Assembly: GCF_914484835.1 (NCBI RefSeq)
Contig: NZ_CAJZAR010000065.1
Location: 1-64,000, forward strand
DNA length: 64,000 nucleotides
Source: Paraburkholderia tropica
GTDB taxonomy: Bacteria > Pseudomonadota > Gammaproteobacteria > Burkholderiales > Burkholderiaceae
Direction of reading: 5' to 3'
In this document: piece after piece, positions 43,439 to 53,560 of the stretch
How positions within the stretch are numbered: the first letter of the stretch is position 1
Layout: each line of letters begins with the position of its first letter
Program-made: the position numbers and the translations under genes
Notes under the pieces: generated by a model
Database searches by the model: none
The model's input: the letters and a program-made list of their open reading frames with translations, nothing else
Told to the model about the DNA's origin: nothing

Positions 43439-45679
43439 ATGAATCAGCGTGACTATTTGCTTGACGGGCCGGCCGACGCGATGATGCCGATCGCGCCCGA
43501 AAGCGGGCATATGGGCAATCTGCTCGATACGCTCTATGCGGGCCGCAAAACGATCCTCGCTGCCACGATCGTGTGCACGCTCGTCGGTTGCGTGTATGCG
43601 TTGCTGGCGGCGCCGGTCTATGAATCGGACATGCTGATCCAGGTGGAGCAAAATCCGAACGCCGCGAAGTCGGCGCTGGCCGATTTGTCTTCGCAATTCG
43701 CGGTCAAGACCGAGGCGTCGGCGGAAATGGAAGTGTTGCGTTCGCGGATGGTCGTGTCGGCCGCCGTCGACGCGACCAAGCTGTATATTCATGCGTCGCC
43801 GCGCTATTTTCCGGTCGTGGGCCGCTGGGCCGCGCAGCATCTGAATCTGTCGGGCTGGTCCGGCTGGGGCGGCTACGCATGGGGTGACGAAGCGATCGAC
43901 GTGCCCCGTTTCGACGTGCCGGCGCGCCTGCAAGGCCGGCCTTTCGTGCTGACCTACCAGGGCGAAGGCGCGTACACGCTGACCTTCGGCGGCAACACGC
44001 TCGAAGGCAAGGTGGGCCAGCCGCTGCACGCGGAGGTGGTGGGCGGCACGATCGATCTGCTCGTGAACCGCATCGAAGGCCAGACCGGCACGGTTTTCAG
44101 TCTCTCGCGCAGTTCCGAGCTGAGCGCGATCCAGCAACTCCAGACGTCGCTGGCCATTTCGGAAAAAGGTAAGGAATCCGACGTGATCGGCGTCGCGCTC
44201 GATGGCGACGATCCGGTGCTGACGAGCACGATTCTCAACGCGATCGGCAACGAGTACATCCGGCAGAACGCGCAGCGCACCCAGGAAGAAGCGCAAAAGT
44301 CGATCGCCTTTCTCGACAAGCAATTGCCGCAACTGAAAGACCAGCTCGAAAAAGCCGAGAACGAATACAACACGTTCCGCTCCGAGCATGGCGCCGTGAA
44401 TCTGGGCGCCGAAGCGACGTCGCTGCTGCAGAGTTCGGCGCTGGCACAGAGCCGCCTCGCCGATCTGCGCCAGCAGCGCGCGCAATTGCTGGCCCGTTTT
44501 ACCGACGACAACCCCGCCGTGGTCGCCATCAACGGGCAAATCTCGGAAGCCGAAAAGGCGATGGTCGAACTCGCGGGACAGACGCGCGCCTTGCCGCCGC
44601 TCGAACAGCATCTCGTGCGGCTGCAACGCGAAGTGACCGTCGACACCAACATCTACACGAACCTGCTGAACAATCGCGAGCAGATGCGTCTGCTCAAGGC
44701 GGGTCGCGTGTCGAACGTGCGCATGATCGACGCGGCGGTGCCGTCGGAAGGCCCGATTCGCCCGAAGCGTGCGGTGCTGGTGATCGCGGCGTTCTTCACG
44801 GGGCTGTTCGTGGGCGCGGCGATCGTGCTGGTGCGTCATCGCCTCAAGCGCGGCGTGTCGATGGTCGACGAAATCGAAGTGGGCACGGGTCTCGCGGTGT
44901 TCGCGGCGGTGCCGCGCAGCCGACTGCAACACACGCTCACGCGCCGCGTGCCGAACGGCGCGCCCGGCGCGAACACCGTGCTCGCGCATACGGCGGCCTT
45001 CGATGCCGCGGTCGAAAGCCTGCGCAGTTTCCGCAGCGCGCTCGAATATTCGCTCGCGAATGCGTCGAATCATGTCGTGCTGCTCGCGGGACCGACGCCG
45101 ATGGTCGGCAAGTCGTTCGTCTCGGTGAATCTCGCGGCCGTGTTCGGCGCCTCGGGCAAGCGCGTGCTGCTGATCGACGCCGACTTGCGGCGCGGCTCGC
45201 TGAATCTGCACACGGGCGTGCCGAGCAGCCCCGGCCTGACCGATGTCGTCGATTACCTGCAGGACTACGATCAGGTCGTGCATCGCCAGGTGATGCCGGG
45301 CGTCGACTTCGTGGCGACGGGCGGCTATGTGACCAACGCCAGCGAACTGCTGCGCCAGGACAGCTTCAAGGATTTCGTGGACTGGGCCAACGAGGCCTAC
45401 GACCTCGTGCTGATCGACGCGCCGCCGGTATTGCCGGTCGCGGACGCGGGCATCATCGGCCAGCTCGCGGGCACGGTGTTCGTGATCGCGCGCCAGGGCA
45501 CCACCAGCGTGGCGGAATTGCGCGAGTCCGTGCGCCGCTTCGAGCAGGTTGGCGTGCCGATTCGCGGCGTGATCTTCAACGACATGACGGCGCGTCCTGG
45601 CCGCTACGGCGATGCGTATGCGTCATACGGTTATTCGAGCCACGGCTTCGCGAAGGATGCGGGGATGACGCAGCGTTGA
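43439..45679 (+). CDS. Polysaccharide co-polymerase and tyrosine autokinase, Wzc/BceF-like
   Basis: The 746-residue inner-membrane protein has the Wzz domain with two flanking helices (TILAATIVCTLVGCVYALLA and a later VLVIAAFFTGLFVGAAIVLV), a long periplasmic coiled-coil between them, and a cytosolic BY-kinase. The kinase shows Walker A (AGPTPMVGKSFVSVNLA), Walker A' (LLIDADLRRGSLN) and Walker B (LVLIDAPPVLPVADA). The Tyr-rich tail (YGDAYASYGYS) is the autophosphorylation site. The start at 43439 (MNQRDYLLDG) has GGAGAGGA upstream; the preceding 15 residues of the longer frame are not conserved. No low-molecular-weight tyrosine phosphatase gene is beside it. Confidence 0.95.
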   Translation: MNQRDYLLDGPADAMMPIAPESGHMGNLLDTLYAGRKTILAATIVCTLVGCVYALLAAPVYESDMLIQVEQNPNAAKSALADLSSQFAVKTEASAEMEVLRSRMVVSAAVDATKLYIHASPRYFPVVGRWAAQHLNLSGWSGWGGYAWGDEAIDVPRFDVPARLQGRPFVLTYQGEGAYTLTFGGNTLEGKVGQPLHAEVVGGTIDLLVNRIEGQTGTVFSLSRSSELSAIQQLQTSLAISEKGKESDVIGVALDGDDPVLTSTILNAIGNEYIRQNAQRTQEEAQKSIAFLDKQLPQLKDQLEKAENEYNTFRSEHGAVNLGAEATSLLQSSALAQSRLADLRQQRAQLLARFTDDNPAVVAINGQISEAEKAMVELAGQTRALPPLEQHLVRLQREVTVDTNIYTNLLNNREQMRLLKAGRVSNVRMIDAAVPSEGPIRPKRAVLVIAAFFTGLFVGAAIVLVRHRLKRGVSMVDEIEVGTGLAVFAAVPRSRLQHTLTRRVPNGAPGANTVLAHTAAFDAAVESLRSFRSALEYSLANASNHVVLLAGPTPMVGKSFVSVNLAAVFGASGKRVLLIDADLRRGSLNLHTGVPSSPGLTDVVDYLQDYDQVVHRQVMPGVDFVATGGYVTNASELLRQDSFKDFVDWANEAYDLVLIDAPPVLPVADAGIIGQLAGTVFVIARQGTTSVAELRESVRRFEQVGVPIRGVIFNDMTARPGRYGDAYASYGYSSHGFAKDAGMTQR

Positions 45680-45729
45680 GAGGGGATTCAAGGCCGGCGT
45701 GATGCGCCGGTCGTGAACGTTAGACGAAC

Positions 45730-45761
45730 AAGCCCACCACGGTTAGCCGGGTGGGCTTTTT
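45730..45761 (+). terminator. Rho-independent terminator after the Wzc-like gene
   Basis: AAGCCCACC pairs with GGTGGGCTT across a loop and is followed by TTTT. It lies about 50 bases after the stop. Confidence 0.9.
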
Positions 45762-46002
45762 CTATTGGGTGAATGCGGTGATGAGTTTGAAAGCGCAGAA
45801 CGCATCGTCACGCCCTGTGTGTCCGACTTTCGCCTGGCGCGCGCTTATCGATATGAAGAATCGCTTCGCGAACTGATGCGTCGTTGACCGCACGATTCAA
45901 CGACTGACGCGTTGTATTGCGATGTGCAGCACGTCGACTCGTCCGCACAAAGCGTCGCTCGACAATTCGCGTCGATCGCTTCTGAACATCGCACGCGAAC
46001 GT

Positions 46003-46037
46003 AAAAAAGCCCGACGTACAACACGTCGGGCTTTTCA
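46003..46037. terminator. Bidirectional terminator before the acyltransferase gene
   Basis: AAAAAAGCCCGACGT pairs with ACGTCGGGCTTTT across a short loop. It serves the minus-strand acyltransferase, which ends about 65 bases to the right. Confidence 0.9.
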
Positions 46038-46101
46038 AAACGGACCTATCGTCGGATTAAATTGCGGCTTTCCGCTACGCCAATACGCTGTGCGAAAAGC
46101 T

Positions 46102-47172
46102 TCAGCTCAGCGCCGTTCCGCGCATCTGCGAACGCTTGCCTTCGAGTTTCGAAAGCAGCGGTTTCTCCAGATACCAGTGAACGCCCAGCGCGAATATCAC
46201 AGCGAACATCGCGACAAAAGCGCCAGCCAGATAAAGGCTCAATGTCGTATGAAACGCACCGGCCTTGATCGCCTTGGCAAATACGTTCATCCAGAACAGG
46301 TGCGTGAGATAAAGCACATACGAGGCATTGCCCAGCGTCGTCAGCGCGCGCCCGATGAAGCTGCGATCGTCCTGCACGTGCAGGAACAGCGCAACGAGCA
46401 ACATGGACGGCAGGCCCCACGCCCACCATCTGAACGAGGGCGGCAGGCCGAAGGTGGCGCTATCGGGCGAAGCCGCAGACGCCCACCAGAACAGCGCGAC
46501 GCACGCCGCCAGCAGCGCTTGCCACGTACGCCGGCCCGGCGCAGGCAGATGCGTGCTGATCGCGCCCAATGCAATGCCAAAAATAAACTCGACGACAAGC
46601 GGGCTGCCGTAATACTGCGCCTGCGCCGTCGCGCCGGCTTTTTCAAGCACGAATGGCACAGCGGCGAGCAGCGCGACGATCGACAACGCGCGCAAGCGCT
46701 GCCACGGCAGACATAACACCGCGGTGCAGACGAGATAAAAATAAAGCTCGTAAATCAGCGTCCACGCCACGCCGAGAATCAAACCCGACGATGTCGTGGG
46801 CGGCAGCAGGAATATCGACTCGATCATGCCGACGGCGTCCAGCTCGACGTGTTTAAACGCGAGCCCGCTGCCGGCCAGCGTCACCAGAATCGCGAGGCAA
46901 GCCCAATAAGACGGGAAAATGCGCGTGAGACGCCGCGAGAGGAATCGGCGCGCCGACGTTCGCGCGGAAAAGCCGCCCGTCGTGTGCCACATCACCAATC
47001 CGCTAATGACGAAAAAGATATCGACGCCGCACGCGCCGACGCGCGTCGCCGAAGCGGAAGCGATGGCCAGTGGACTGCCCATGGCCTCTTCGAGAATGTG
47101 ATGGGCCAACACAGCGAAAGCGGCGTAGAAACGCAGATGCTGGAGGCCTTGAAGTCGGGTATGACGTCCCAT
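46102..47172 (-). CDS. Acyltransferase-3 family membrane protein
   Basis: The 356-residue integral membrane protein has about ten helices. It starts MGRHTRLQGLQHLRFYAAFA and has the conserved His in VLAHHILEE, the Arg-containing ARRFLSRRLTRIFPSYW, and the central LILGVAWTLIYELYFYLVC. It moves acetyl or another short acyl group onto a sugar of the polymer in the periplasm or at the membrane. The first 26 residues of the longer frame (from 47250) are not conserved, so 47172 is chosen. It is the only polysaccharide gene on the minus strand, between the two plus-strand operons. Confidence 0.88.
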   Translation of the reverse strand: MGRHTRLQGLQHLRFYAAFAVLAHHILEEAMGSPLAIASASATRVGACGVDIFFVISGLVMWHTTGGFSARTSARRFLSRRLTRIFPSYWACLAILVTLAGSGLAFKHVELDAVGMIESIFLLPPTTSSGLILGVAWTLIYELYFYLVCTAVLCLPWQRLRALSIVALLAAVPFVLEKAGATAQAQYYGSPLVVEFIFGIALGAISTHLPAPGRRTWQALLAACVALFWWASAASPDSATFGLPPSFRWWAWGLPSMLLVALFLHVQDDRSFIGRALTTLGNASYVLYLTHLFWMNVFAKAIKAGAFHTTLSLYLAGAFVAMFAVIFALGVHWYLEKPLLSKLEGKRSQMRGTALS

Positions 47173-47523
47173 GAATGTCGTCGGTGAGTTCAGCCGGGAA
47201 TGGAAGGCGTCGCCCGGAATGGAAGGGGACGCTTTTACGCATTCGTCCAACTCGGAAACCGGCGGCGTAACGGAAATCTGCAGAGCAATTATAGAAATGT
47301 CGATATTTAAACAATCGAATTAACTGTTCCGCTACGTGGTGCGCGTCACATTGCGCAAACAATGTAAACCGTGCTTCGCGAAATAGCACGACATGAGCGT
47401 AGCCGAACATTCGACGATGGGAAGATCGTCCACACTCGCACTCATACCAATTGCATGGTGTGGCTTGTCGAATCCGGTCGTGTTGCGGTGGCTGCGTGCA
47501 CGGATGATGCCGGGACATGAGCG
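47173..47523. other. AT-rich divergent promoter region
   Basis: This 351-base gap between the acyltransferase and the first glycosyltransferase is AT-rich at 47281-47330. It holds a short inverted repeat TCGAT-N9-ATCGA (47300-47318), probably a promoter/operator site for one of the flanking genes. I see no gene. Confidence 0.4.
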
Positions 47524-48645
47524 ATGCCCTGGACCGATCCAATGAAAGACCTGCTTGTTCCCAATCTGCTGATCAACGGCCGTTTTCTCGGGCGGCGCGC
47601 AACCGGTGTCGATCGCTTTGCGTTCGAAACCATTCGCGCGCTCGATCAGATGATCGAGTCGCGCGACCCGCGTGTGGCCGGATTGCGCACCGAGATTATC
47701 GTGCCCGAGGCGCTGGCAGAAATGGCGAATCCATTCAGGCACGTTGGATTGCGTGCGAGCGGCAAAGGCGGCGGTTTGCGTTGGGAACAGATTGCGTTGC
47801 TCCACGCCGCGCGTGGCCGGTTGCTGCTCAACCTCTGCAATTCCGGGCCGCTGCTGTATCGCCGCCAGGTCACGGTGCTGCACGACGCTGCGCCCGCGCG
47901 CGTGCCCGAGAGTTACAGCCGCTCGTTCGTCGCCTGGTATCGGCTGATGGCGCCGCGTATCGGTCAGGTCTCGCAGCGCGTGATTACGGTGTCCGAATTC
48001 TCGCGGCGCGAATTGTCCGATGCGTACCGGATTCCGGCGGGCAAGATCGGCGTGGTGTACGAAAGCGGCGAGCACATGCTGCGCGTGCAACAGGACGAAA
48101 GTACGGTGACGTCCGCGCTCGGTGCGCGGCCTTTCGTGCTCGCGGTGGGCAGCCTCAATCGTCACAAGAATTTTCAGCTCGTGGCCGACGCCGCGCGTCT
48201 GATTCGCGACGCGCAATTCGACATCGTCGTGGTGGGCGGCGGCGATGCCAAAGTTTATGGAAGCGGTCAGGACGCGTTGCCCGAGTTCGTCAAGCATCTC
48301 GGCTATGTGAGCGACGGCGAACTGGCGGCCTTGTATCGGCGCGCGGCGTGTTTCGTGTATCCGTCGCGTTACGAGGGCTTTGGGTTGCCGCCGGTCGAGG
48401 CGCTGGCGCTCGGCTGCCCGGTGATCGCCTCGCGTTTGCCCGCCGTGCAGGAAGCGTGCGGCGATGCCGTGCTGTACACGTCGCCGGACGATCCGGTGGA
48501 GCTCGCGCGCCTGCTCGAACGCATCACAGCCGATGCCGCGCTGCGCGCGAACCTGCGCGAACGCGGCCGCGCACGCACGGCGGAGCTGACGTGGCACGCC
48601 ACCGCCGTCAAGCTGATCGAGGAGATTTCGCCGTGGCTAATGTAA
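47524..48645 (+). CDS. Glycosyltransferase family 4-type
   Basis: The 373-residue GT-B fold enzyme has an N-terminal acceptor domain (LINGRFLGRRATGVDRFAFE) and a C-terminal donor domain with the E-x7-E motif in SRYEGFGLPPVEALALGCPV. It should use a nucleotide sugar to extend the lipid-linked repeat unit in the cytosol. Donor and linkage cannot be told. It starts the second polysaccharide operon. The ATG at 47542 is an equally possible start. Its 3' end overlaps the next gene by 13 bases. Confidence 0.88.
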   Translation: MPWTDPMKDLLVPNLLINGRFLGRRATGVDRFAFETIRALDQMIESRDPRVAGLRTEIIVPEALAEMANPFRHVGLRASGKGGGLRWEQIALLHAARGRLLLNLCNSGPLLYRRQVTVLHDAAPARVPESYSRSFVAWYRLMAPRIGQVSQRVITVSEFSRRELSDAYRIPAGKIGVVYESGEHMLRVQQDESTVTSALGARPFVLAVGSLNRHKNFQLVADAARLIRDAQFDIVVVGGGDAKVYGSGQDALPEFVKHLGYVSDGELAALYRRAACFVYPSRYEGFGLPPVEALALGCPVIASRLPAVQEACGDAVLYTSPDDPVELARLLERITADAALRANLRERGRARTAELTWHATAVKLIEEISPWLM

Positions 48646-49850
48646 CGCTTGCCTCCACTCTCGCGAACGACCCGCGCCGCTTTGGCCGCGTCGCGCTCGT
48701 GCATGAATGGCTGGTCACCTATGCGGGCTCGGAGAAAGTCGTCGAGCAGATTCTTCAGCTGTTTCCGCAAGCCGATTTGTTCAGCGTGGTCGACTTCTTT
48801 CCCGAAGCGCAACGCAGCGTGCTCGGCGGACGTCACGCGAAGACCTCGTTCATTCAACATCTGCCGCGCGCGCGTTCGTCGTTTCGCAGCTATTTGCCGC
48901 TGATGCCGCTCGCGATCGAGCAATTCGATCTGTCTTCGTACGATCTCGTGATTTCGTCGAGCCATGCCGTGGCCAAAGGCATTTTGACGGGACCGAATCA
49001 GGTGCACGTGAGCTACGTGCATTCGCCGATTCGCTATGCGTGGGATCTACAGCATCAATATCTTTCCGAAGCCGGTTTGCAGCGCGGCATGAAAAGCTGG
49101 GTCGTGCGCATGCTGCTGCATTACATGCGCATCTGGGATCAGCGCACGGCGCATGGCGTCGATGCCTTCGTCGCCAATTCGGCCTTCGTCGGGCGGCGCA
49201 TTCGCAAAGCGTATGGCACCGAAGCGACCGTGGTGTATCCGCCCGTCGACGTGGAGCGTTTCGAATTGTGCGAGCAGCACGAGGACTTTTATCTGATCGC
49301 CTCGCGCATGGTGCCGTATAAGCGCATTCCGCTGATCGTCGAGGCGTTTGCGGCGATGCCGTCGAAGCGGCTCGTGGTGATCGGCGACGGCGCGGATTTC
49401 GACCGGGTCAAAGCCTGCGCCGCGCCGAACGTGACCTTGCTCGGCTATCAACCCGATTCGGTGCTCGTCGATCACATGCAGCGCGCGCGCGCGTTCGTCG
49501 TGGCGGCGGAAGAGGACTTCGGCATTTCGGTGGTCGAAGCGCAGGCGTGCGGCACGCCGGTCATCGCGTTCGGACGCGGCGGCTCGCGCGAAATCGTGGT
49601 GGATTCGGCGGACCCGGATCGCGGCACGGGGCTGTTCTTCGGCGAGCAGAGCGTCGAAGCGATCGTCGATGCGGTCGAGCGTTTCGAACGCCAGCCCGCG
49701 CTTAGACCAGACGTGTGCCGCCGCAACGCCTTGCGCTTTACGGAGGAGCGATTCAAGCAGGAGTTTCTCAGCGTGGTCGAGCGCGCGATGGATGCGGGCA
49801 AGGGCTTCACGGATACGCCTCAAGTCGTGCGGCGTTGGCAGTCGGCTTGA
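48633..49850 (+). CDS. Glycosyltransferase family 4-type
   Basis: The 405-residue enzyme starts at a GTG (48633) inside the end of the preceding gene, with GAGGAG at 48619-48624. The C-terminal half carries the donor-site Glu pair in EEDFGISVVEAQACGTPVIA, and the N-terminal half VALVHEWLVTYAGSEKVVEQ is typical of mannosyl/rhamnosyl transferases near WbaZ. It adds a second or third sugar of the repeat unit. The overlap with the upstream gene implies coupled translation. Confidence 0.9.
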   Translation: MANVTLASTLANDPRRFGRVALVHEWLVTYAGSEKVVEQILQLFPQADLFSVVDFFPEAQRSVLGGRHAKTSFIQHLPRARSSFRSYLPLMPLAIEQFDLSSYDLVISSSHAVAKGILTGPNQVHVSYVHSPIRYAWDLQHQYLSEAGLQRGMKSWVVRMLLHYMRIWDQRTAHGVDAFVANSAFVGRRIRKAYGTEATVVYPPVDVERFELCEQHEDFYLIASRMVPYKRIPLIVEAFAAMPSKRLVVIGDGADFDRVKACAAPNVTLLGYQPDSVLVDHMQRARAFVVAAEEDFGISVVEAQACGTPVIAFGRGGSREIVVDSADPDRGTGLFFGEQSVEAIVDAVERFERQPALRPDVCRRNALRFTEERFKQEFLSVVERAMDAGKGFTDTPQVVRRWQSA

Positions 49851-49949
49851 CAACGTGTCGACGCGCGCAACGCAGGTGAATTCGGGCAGATGCGATAACG
49901 ACATCGCGCGTGCGCGACCGGCGAGCGAACGCATTTTGGGGGCAGGGAA

Positions 49950-51347
49950 GTGGAACTGTCGATATACGGTTTGATCGTGTTCGTCACGGGACTGGTGGCG
50001 CTTTATGTGTCGCATCGCTGCGCCATTTACGCGATGGCGGTGTTTGCGCTGTTCGGCAGCACGCTCGCGCTCGGTCTGGGCGGCGTCGGGATTTTGCCTG
50101 CGCAACTGTTCCTGGCGTTCTTCGCGATCCGCGCGTTCAATCTCGCCGGCGGCAAGACGCTCGCCGATGCGGTCTCACTCGACAAGCCCGGCTTCTGGCT
50201 GCTGTGTACCTGCCTGTGGGGCGTCGTCGGCGCGATCCTGCTGCCGCGTCTGCTGCTCGGCTCGACGCTCGTGTATCCCGTCGACCGCAGCAGCCAGGAA
50301 GTGCTGCTTCGGCCGCTTGCGCCGGTGTCGGGCAATCTGTCCCAGTCGGTCTATTGCGTCAGCGACGTCATCGTGTATTGCGCGACCTACGCGTTCCTGA
50401 AATATCGCGGCGTGTATTGGACGCTGGCGAGCGCGATCTTCGTGCTGGCGTTTCTCGACGTGATTGCCGGTTGCCTCGACATCGTTTTTCATACGGCCGG
50501 TATCGATGCGATGTCCGCGATCAAAACTGCGCAATTCGCCGATCTGACCGGCGAGGAAATGGGCGGTCTCGTGCGCATCAGCGGCACCTTCAGCGAGACG
50601 TCCGCCTATTCGGGCTTTACGCTGCCGCTGTTTATCTTTTGCCTGAATCTCTGGCTCGTGGGTTACCGCACGAAAATCTCGGGCGCGCTCTCGCTGGCCA
50701 CGGGCATCCTGCTGCTGTTGTCGACGTCGGGCACGGCCTATGTCGGGCTGGCCGCCTACTCGGGCGTGCTCGTGTTCAGCCGTCCCGGCGTGATCTCGCG
50801 CGCGGCCATCGTGCGCAAACAGCGGCTCTGGGTCATCGGGGCCTGCGCGGGACTGCTCGTCGTGCTCTACGTGATTTTGTTCCTGCCGAGCGTCGCCAAT
50901 GCAATCACCGATTTCTTCGACACGGCGGTGTTCAGCAAAGCGGGCAGTTCCTCGGGTGTGGAGCGGATGGGCTGGAACGCGCAGGGCATCACCAACTTCC
51001 TCGACACCTATGGCCTCGGCGTCGGGCTCGGCAGCATTCGCACTTCCAGCTTTCTGATCGTCGTGCTCGCGAATCTCGGCGTGGTGGGCGTGGTGTGCTA
51101 CGGCATGTTTCTCGGCACGTCCTTGCTGACGCCGATTCCCACCGCGTATGGCTTCACCGAACGCGCGGTCTGCTACGCGGCGCGTCACGGCATGATCGCA
51201 ACCTTGATCGTGGCCTCGGCGTCCGCAGGCGTATTCGAACTGGGCGCGCCTTTCTATATTTTCGCGGCGGCGGCGGGCGCGCTTTCGCCACGTATGACGC
51301 GTCGCGCGATCGCACGCGGACGATGGGTCTCTCAGGGGGGATCATGA
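49950..51347 (+). CDS. O-antigen polymerase/ligase-like membrane protein (Wzy-type)
   Basis: The 465-residue protein starts at a GTG and has about 11-12 helices and one large periplasmic loop at residues 310-365 (FDTAVFSKAGSSSGVERMGW and TYGLGVGLGSIRTSSFLIV). The GLGVGLGSxR segment is the Wzy/WaaL signature. In this context it should polymerise the repeat units brought to the periplasm by the flippase. Membrane polymerases are poorly conserved, so the substrate is open. Its stop overlaps the start of the flippase gene by four bases. Confidence 0.85.
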   Translation: MELSIYGLIVFVTGLVALYVSHRCAIYAMAVFALFGSTLALGLGGVGILPAQLFLAFFAIRAFNLAGGKTLADAVSLDKPGFWLLCTCLWGVVGAILLPRLLLGSTLVYPVDRSSQEVLLRPLAPVSGNLSQSVYCVSDVIVYCATYAFLKYRGVYWTLASAIFVLAFLDVIAGCLDIVFHTAGIDAMSAIKTAQFADLTGEEMGGLVRISGTFSETSAYSGFTLPLFIFCLNLWLVGYRTKISGALSLATGILLLLSTSGTAYVGLAAYSGVLVFSRPGVISRAAIVRKQRLWVIGACAGLLVVLYVILFLPSVANAITDFFDTAVFSKAGSSSGVERMGWNAQGITNFLDTYGLGVGLGSIRTSSFLIVVLANLGVVGVVCYGMFLGTSLLTPIPTAYGFTERAVCYAARHGMIATLIVASASAGVFELGAPFYIFAAAAGALSPRMTRRAIARGRWVSQGGS

Positions 51348-52642
51348 AAAAGCTCGACACATCGCTGTCGAAACTCGATCTGTTCGCCGTCTATCTGTCC
51401 TATGCGTTCCGCTATCTTTATCCGCTCGTCCTGATTCCTTACTACGGGCGCGTGCTGGGCGCGAACGGCTACGGCGCGGTGCTGGCCGGCATGTCGCTGT
51501 CCAATTCGCTCTGGCTGCTCGTCAACTTCGGCCTGGCGACCGTCGGCGGACGCGAGCTGGTGCAATCCGATCACCCCGGCAAAAACGACCGGATTTTTCG
51601 CGAGCATTTCACGGCGCGCCTGTTGATCGGCGTGCCTGCGGCCGTGATCGGATTGATTGCGGCCTTTCGCTCCGAAGTGATTTCCAGCGTGCCCGGCGCG
51701 CCGTATTTTATTGTCGTCGGCGGGATTCTCGCGGCGTTCAATCTCGGCTGGTATTTCGCCAGCACGGGCCGCGTGCGCACGAGCATGATGATCGAAGTGA
51801 TGGGCCTCGTGATGTCGCTCACGCTGCTGATCGTATTTATTCGCAAGCCTGCGGATCTCTCGCTGGTGTTTCCGCTGACCTTCGCGTCCGGCGTCGTTCA
51901 AAACGGAGTGGCTTACTGGCTGGTGCGCAGGGAGTCGACAGGATTTCTCGCGCCGGTGCGCGCGGCTTTCGCGGTGATCAAAAGCTCGACCACGATCTTT
52001 CTCTATAACGGCACGGCGGTGCTGATACTCGCCGCGTCGACCTATATTTTGTCGCTGATGGCTTCACCCGCGGAGGTCAGCGCGTTCGGCATATCGGAGC
52101 GTTTGATCGCTGCCGCCATGGGCATCATGGTGCCCGCCGCGCAGGTGCTCACGCCGAAAGTCATGTTTCTGGTCGCGCACGACGAGGCCAGGGCCAACTG
52201 GCTCGCGCGGCGCATTCTGGCCGTTTTCCTGTTCGGCGCGATTGTCGGCGTGATCGTCACGAGGACCTTGTCGGAATGGATCGTGCCGCTCGCATTCGGC
52301 CATGAATTCCGCCCCGCCGTGCCGATTCTCAACGTGTTGGTATTCGTGCTGCCGATCAGCGTGTGCACGCGCGTATTGGGCCTCTATTTCATTCTGCCGC
52401 GCAAGCTCGAAAGACTGCTGTTGTGGACGGGCTTCGCGAGCGCGCTCCTGAATCTGGTCGTGGCAATTCCGCTGGCGAATTATCGCGGTGCGGAAGGCAT
52501 GGCCGAAGCGCGCTTGATCGGCGAAACGGCTTTGCTGGCGATGCTGATATTCGGGGTCTGGCGTGCGGGGCTGCTCGGCGGATTTTTCGGCAACGGCAAT
52601 GCGGTGTCATTGGATGCGCGATTGGCGCGCTCGCGCGATTAA
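51344..52642 (+). CDS. Polysaccharide flippase (Wzx-type, MOP superfamily)
   Basis: The 432-residue protein has about 12 helices and the polysaccharide-transport start SKLDLFAVYLSYAFRYLYPL then VLIPYYGRVLGANGYGAVL. It moves undecaprenyl-linked repeat units to the periplasm. The ATG at 51344 overlaps the stop of the polymerase gene (ATGA). The gene is followed after 18 bases by the family 2 glycosyltransferase. Low conservation leaves the cargo unknown. Confidence 0.88.
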   Translation: MKKLDTSLSKLDLFAVYLSYAFRYLYPLVLIPYYGRVLGANGYGAVLAGMSLSNSLWLLVNFGLATVGGRELVQSDHPGKNDRIFREHFTARLLIGVPAAVIGLIAAFRSEVISSVPGAPYFIVVGGILAAFNLGWYFASTGRVRTSMMIEVMGLVMSLTLLIVFIRKPADLSLVFPLTFASGVVQNGVAYWLVRRESTGFLAPVRAAFAVIKSSTTIFLYNGTAVLILAASTYILSLMASPAEVSAFGISERLIAAAMGIMVPAAQVLTPKVMFLVAHDEARANWLARRILAVFLFGAIVGVIVTRTLSEWIVPLAFGHEFRPAVPILNVLVFVLPISVCTRVLGLYFILPRKLERLLLWTGFASALLNLVVAIPLANYRGAEGMAEARLIGETALLAMLIFGVWRAGLLGGFFGNGNAVSLDARLARSRD

Positions 52643-52660
52643 GCTCTCAACGGGAAAAAA

Positions 52661-53560
52661 ATGAATTCGGTACCCTTCGACAAGAAGCCAAAAGTCTGCG
52701 TGATCTTCCCGACGCTCGGGCGTGCGGAAATTCTGCCGCAAGTCGTCGGTTTCGTGAGCCTGCAAACGGTGAAGCCCGATCTGGTTATCGTGTCCTGCGT
52801 CTCGGATGCGGACATCGGCGATTTGCAGGCGCAGCAGCCTGGCTTACTTGTCATCAAGGGGCGAGCTGGCAGTTCGGTGCAACGCAATCACGCGTTGAAT
52901 CACGTGCCGGCCGATTTCGACGTGGTGATTATCCTCGACGACGATTTCCTCATGCACGAGCGCTGGATCGCCGAGACGCTGAAAGCGCTCGAAACCGATG
53001 CGTCGATTGCCTGCGTGACCGGCACGGTGCTCGCGGACGGCATCCACGGTCCGGGCTACTCGTATGACGAAGCGCGCGCGATTGTCGCGACGACCGACGA
53101 TCTGCCCGCGTCGATGCGTATCACGCCGACGGGCGGTCCCTATGGCTGCAACATGGCGTTCCGTTGCAGCAGCATCGCGGGCCTGCGTTTCGACGAACGT
53201 CTGGTGCTTTACGGCTGGCAGGAGGATCGCGATTTCGGCGGCCAGATCTGGAATCGTGGCGGGCGCGTCGTGCGGATCAATACGGCCGTGGGCGTGCATA
53301 TGGGCGTGAAGCGCGGACGCGTGTCCGGGCGCAAATTCGGCTATTCGCAGGTGATCAATCCGCTTTATCTGGTGAAAAAGAAAACCATGCCGTTGCGCGA
53401 CGCGCTGCGTCACGTGCTGCGCAATGTGGTGAGCAACGTCCTGCGCAGTTTCGTGCCGGAGCCGTGGGTCGACCGGCGCGGCCGTTTGCGCGGCAACTGG
53501 ATCGGCGTCTGCGATTTCGTGCGTGGCCGCCTGACGCCGGAGCGTGCGGAAAAACTATGA
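52661..53560 (+). CDS. Glycosyltransferase family 2
   Basis: The 299-residue GT-A fold enzyme has the start KVCVIFPTLGRAEILPQVVG, the metal-binding DDD motif in DVVIILDDDFLMHERWI, and the catalytic-region segment RFDERLVLYGWQEDRDFGG with the ED pair. It should be a processive or single-step transferase for the repeat unit. A hydrophobic stretch is absent, so it is peripheral to the membrane. Its stop overlaps the start of the next gene by four bases. Confidence 0.9.
   Translation: MNSVPFDKKPKVCVIFPTLGRAEILPQVVGFVSLQTVKPDLVIVSCVSDADIGDLQAQQPGLLVIKGRAGSSVQRNHALNHVPADFDVVIILDDDFLMHERWIAETLKALETDASIACVTGTVLADGIHGPGYSYDEARAIVATTDDLPASMRITPTGGPYGCNMAFRCSSIAGLRFDERLVLYGWQEDRDFGGQIWNRGGRVVRINTAVGVHMGVKRGRVSGRKFGYSQVINPLYLVKKKTMPLRDALRHVLRNVVSNVLRSFVPEPWVDRRGRLRGNWIGVCDFVRGRLTPERAEKL

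Larger units (their letters stand above)
45680..46101. other. Intergenic region between convergent operons
   Basis: This 422-base gap holds two rho-independent terminators (45730-45761 and 46003-46037) and about 240 bases of sequence between them in which I see no gene. Confidence 0.45.
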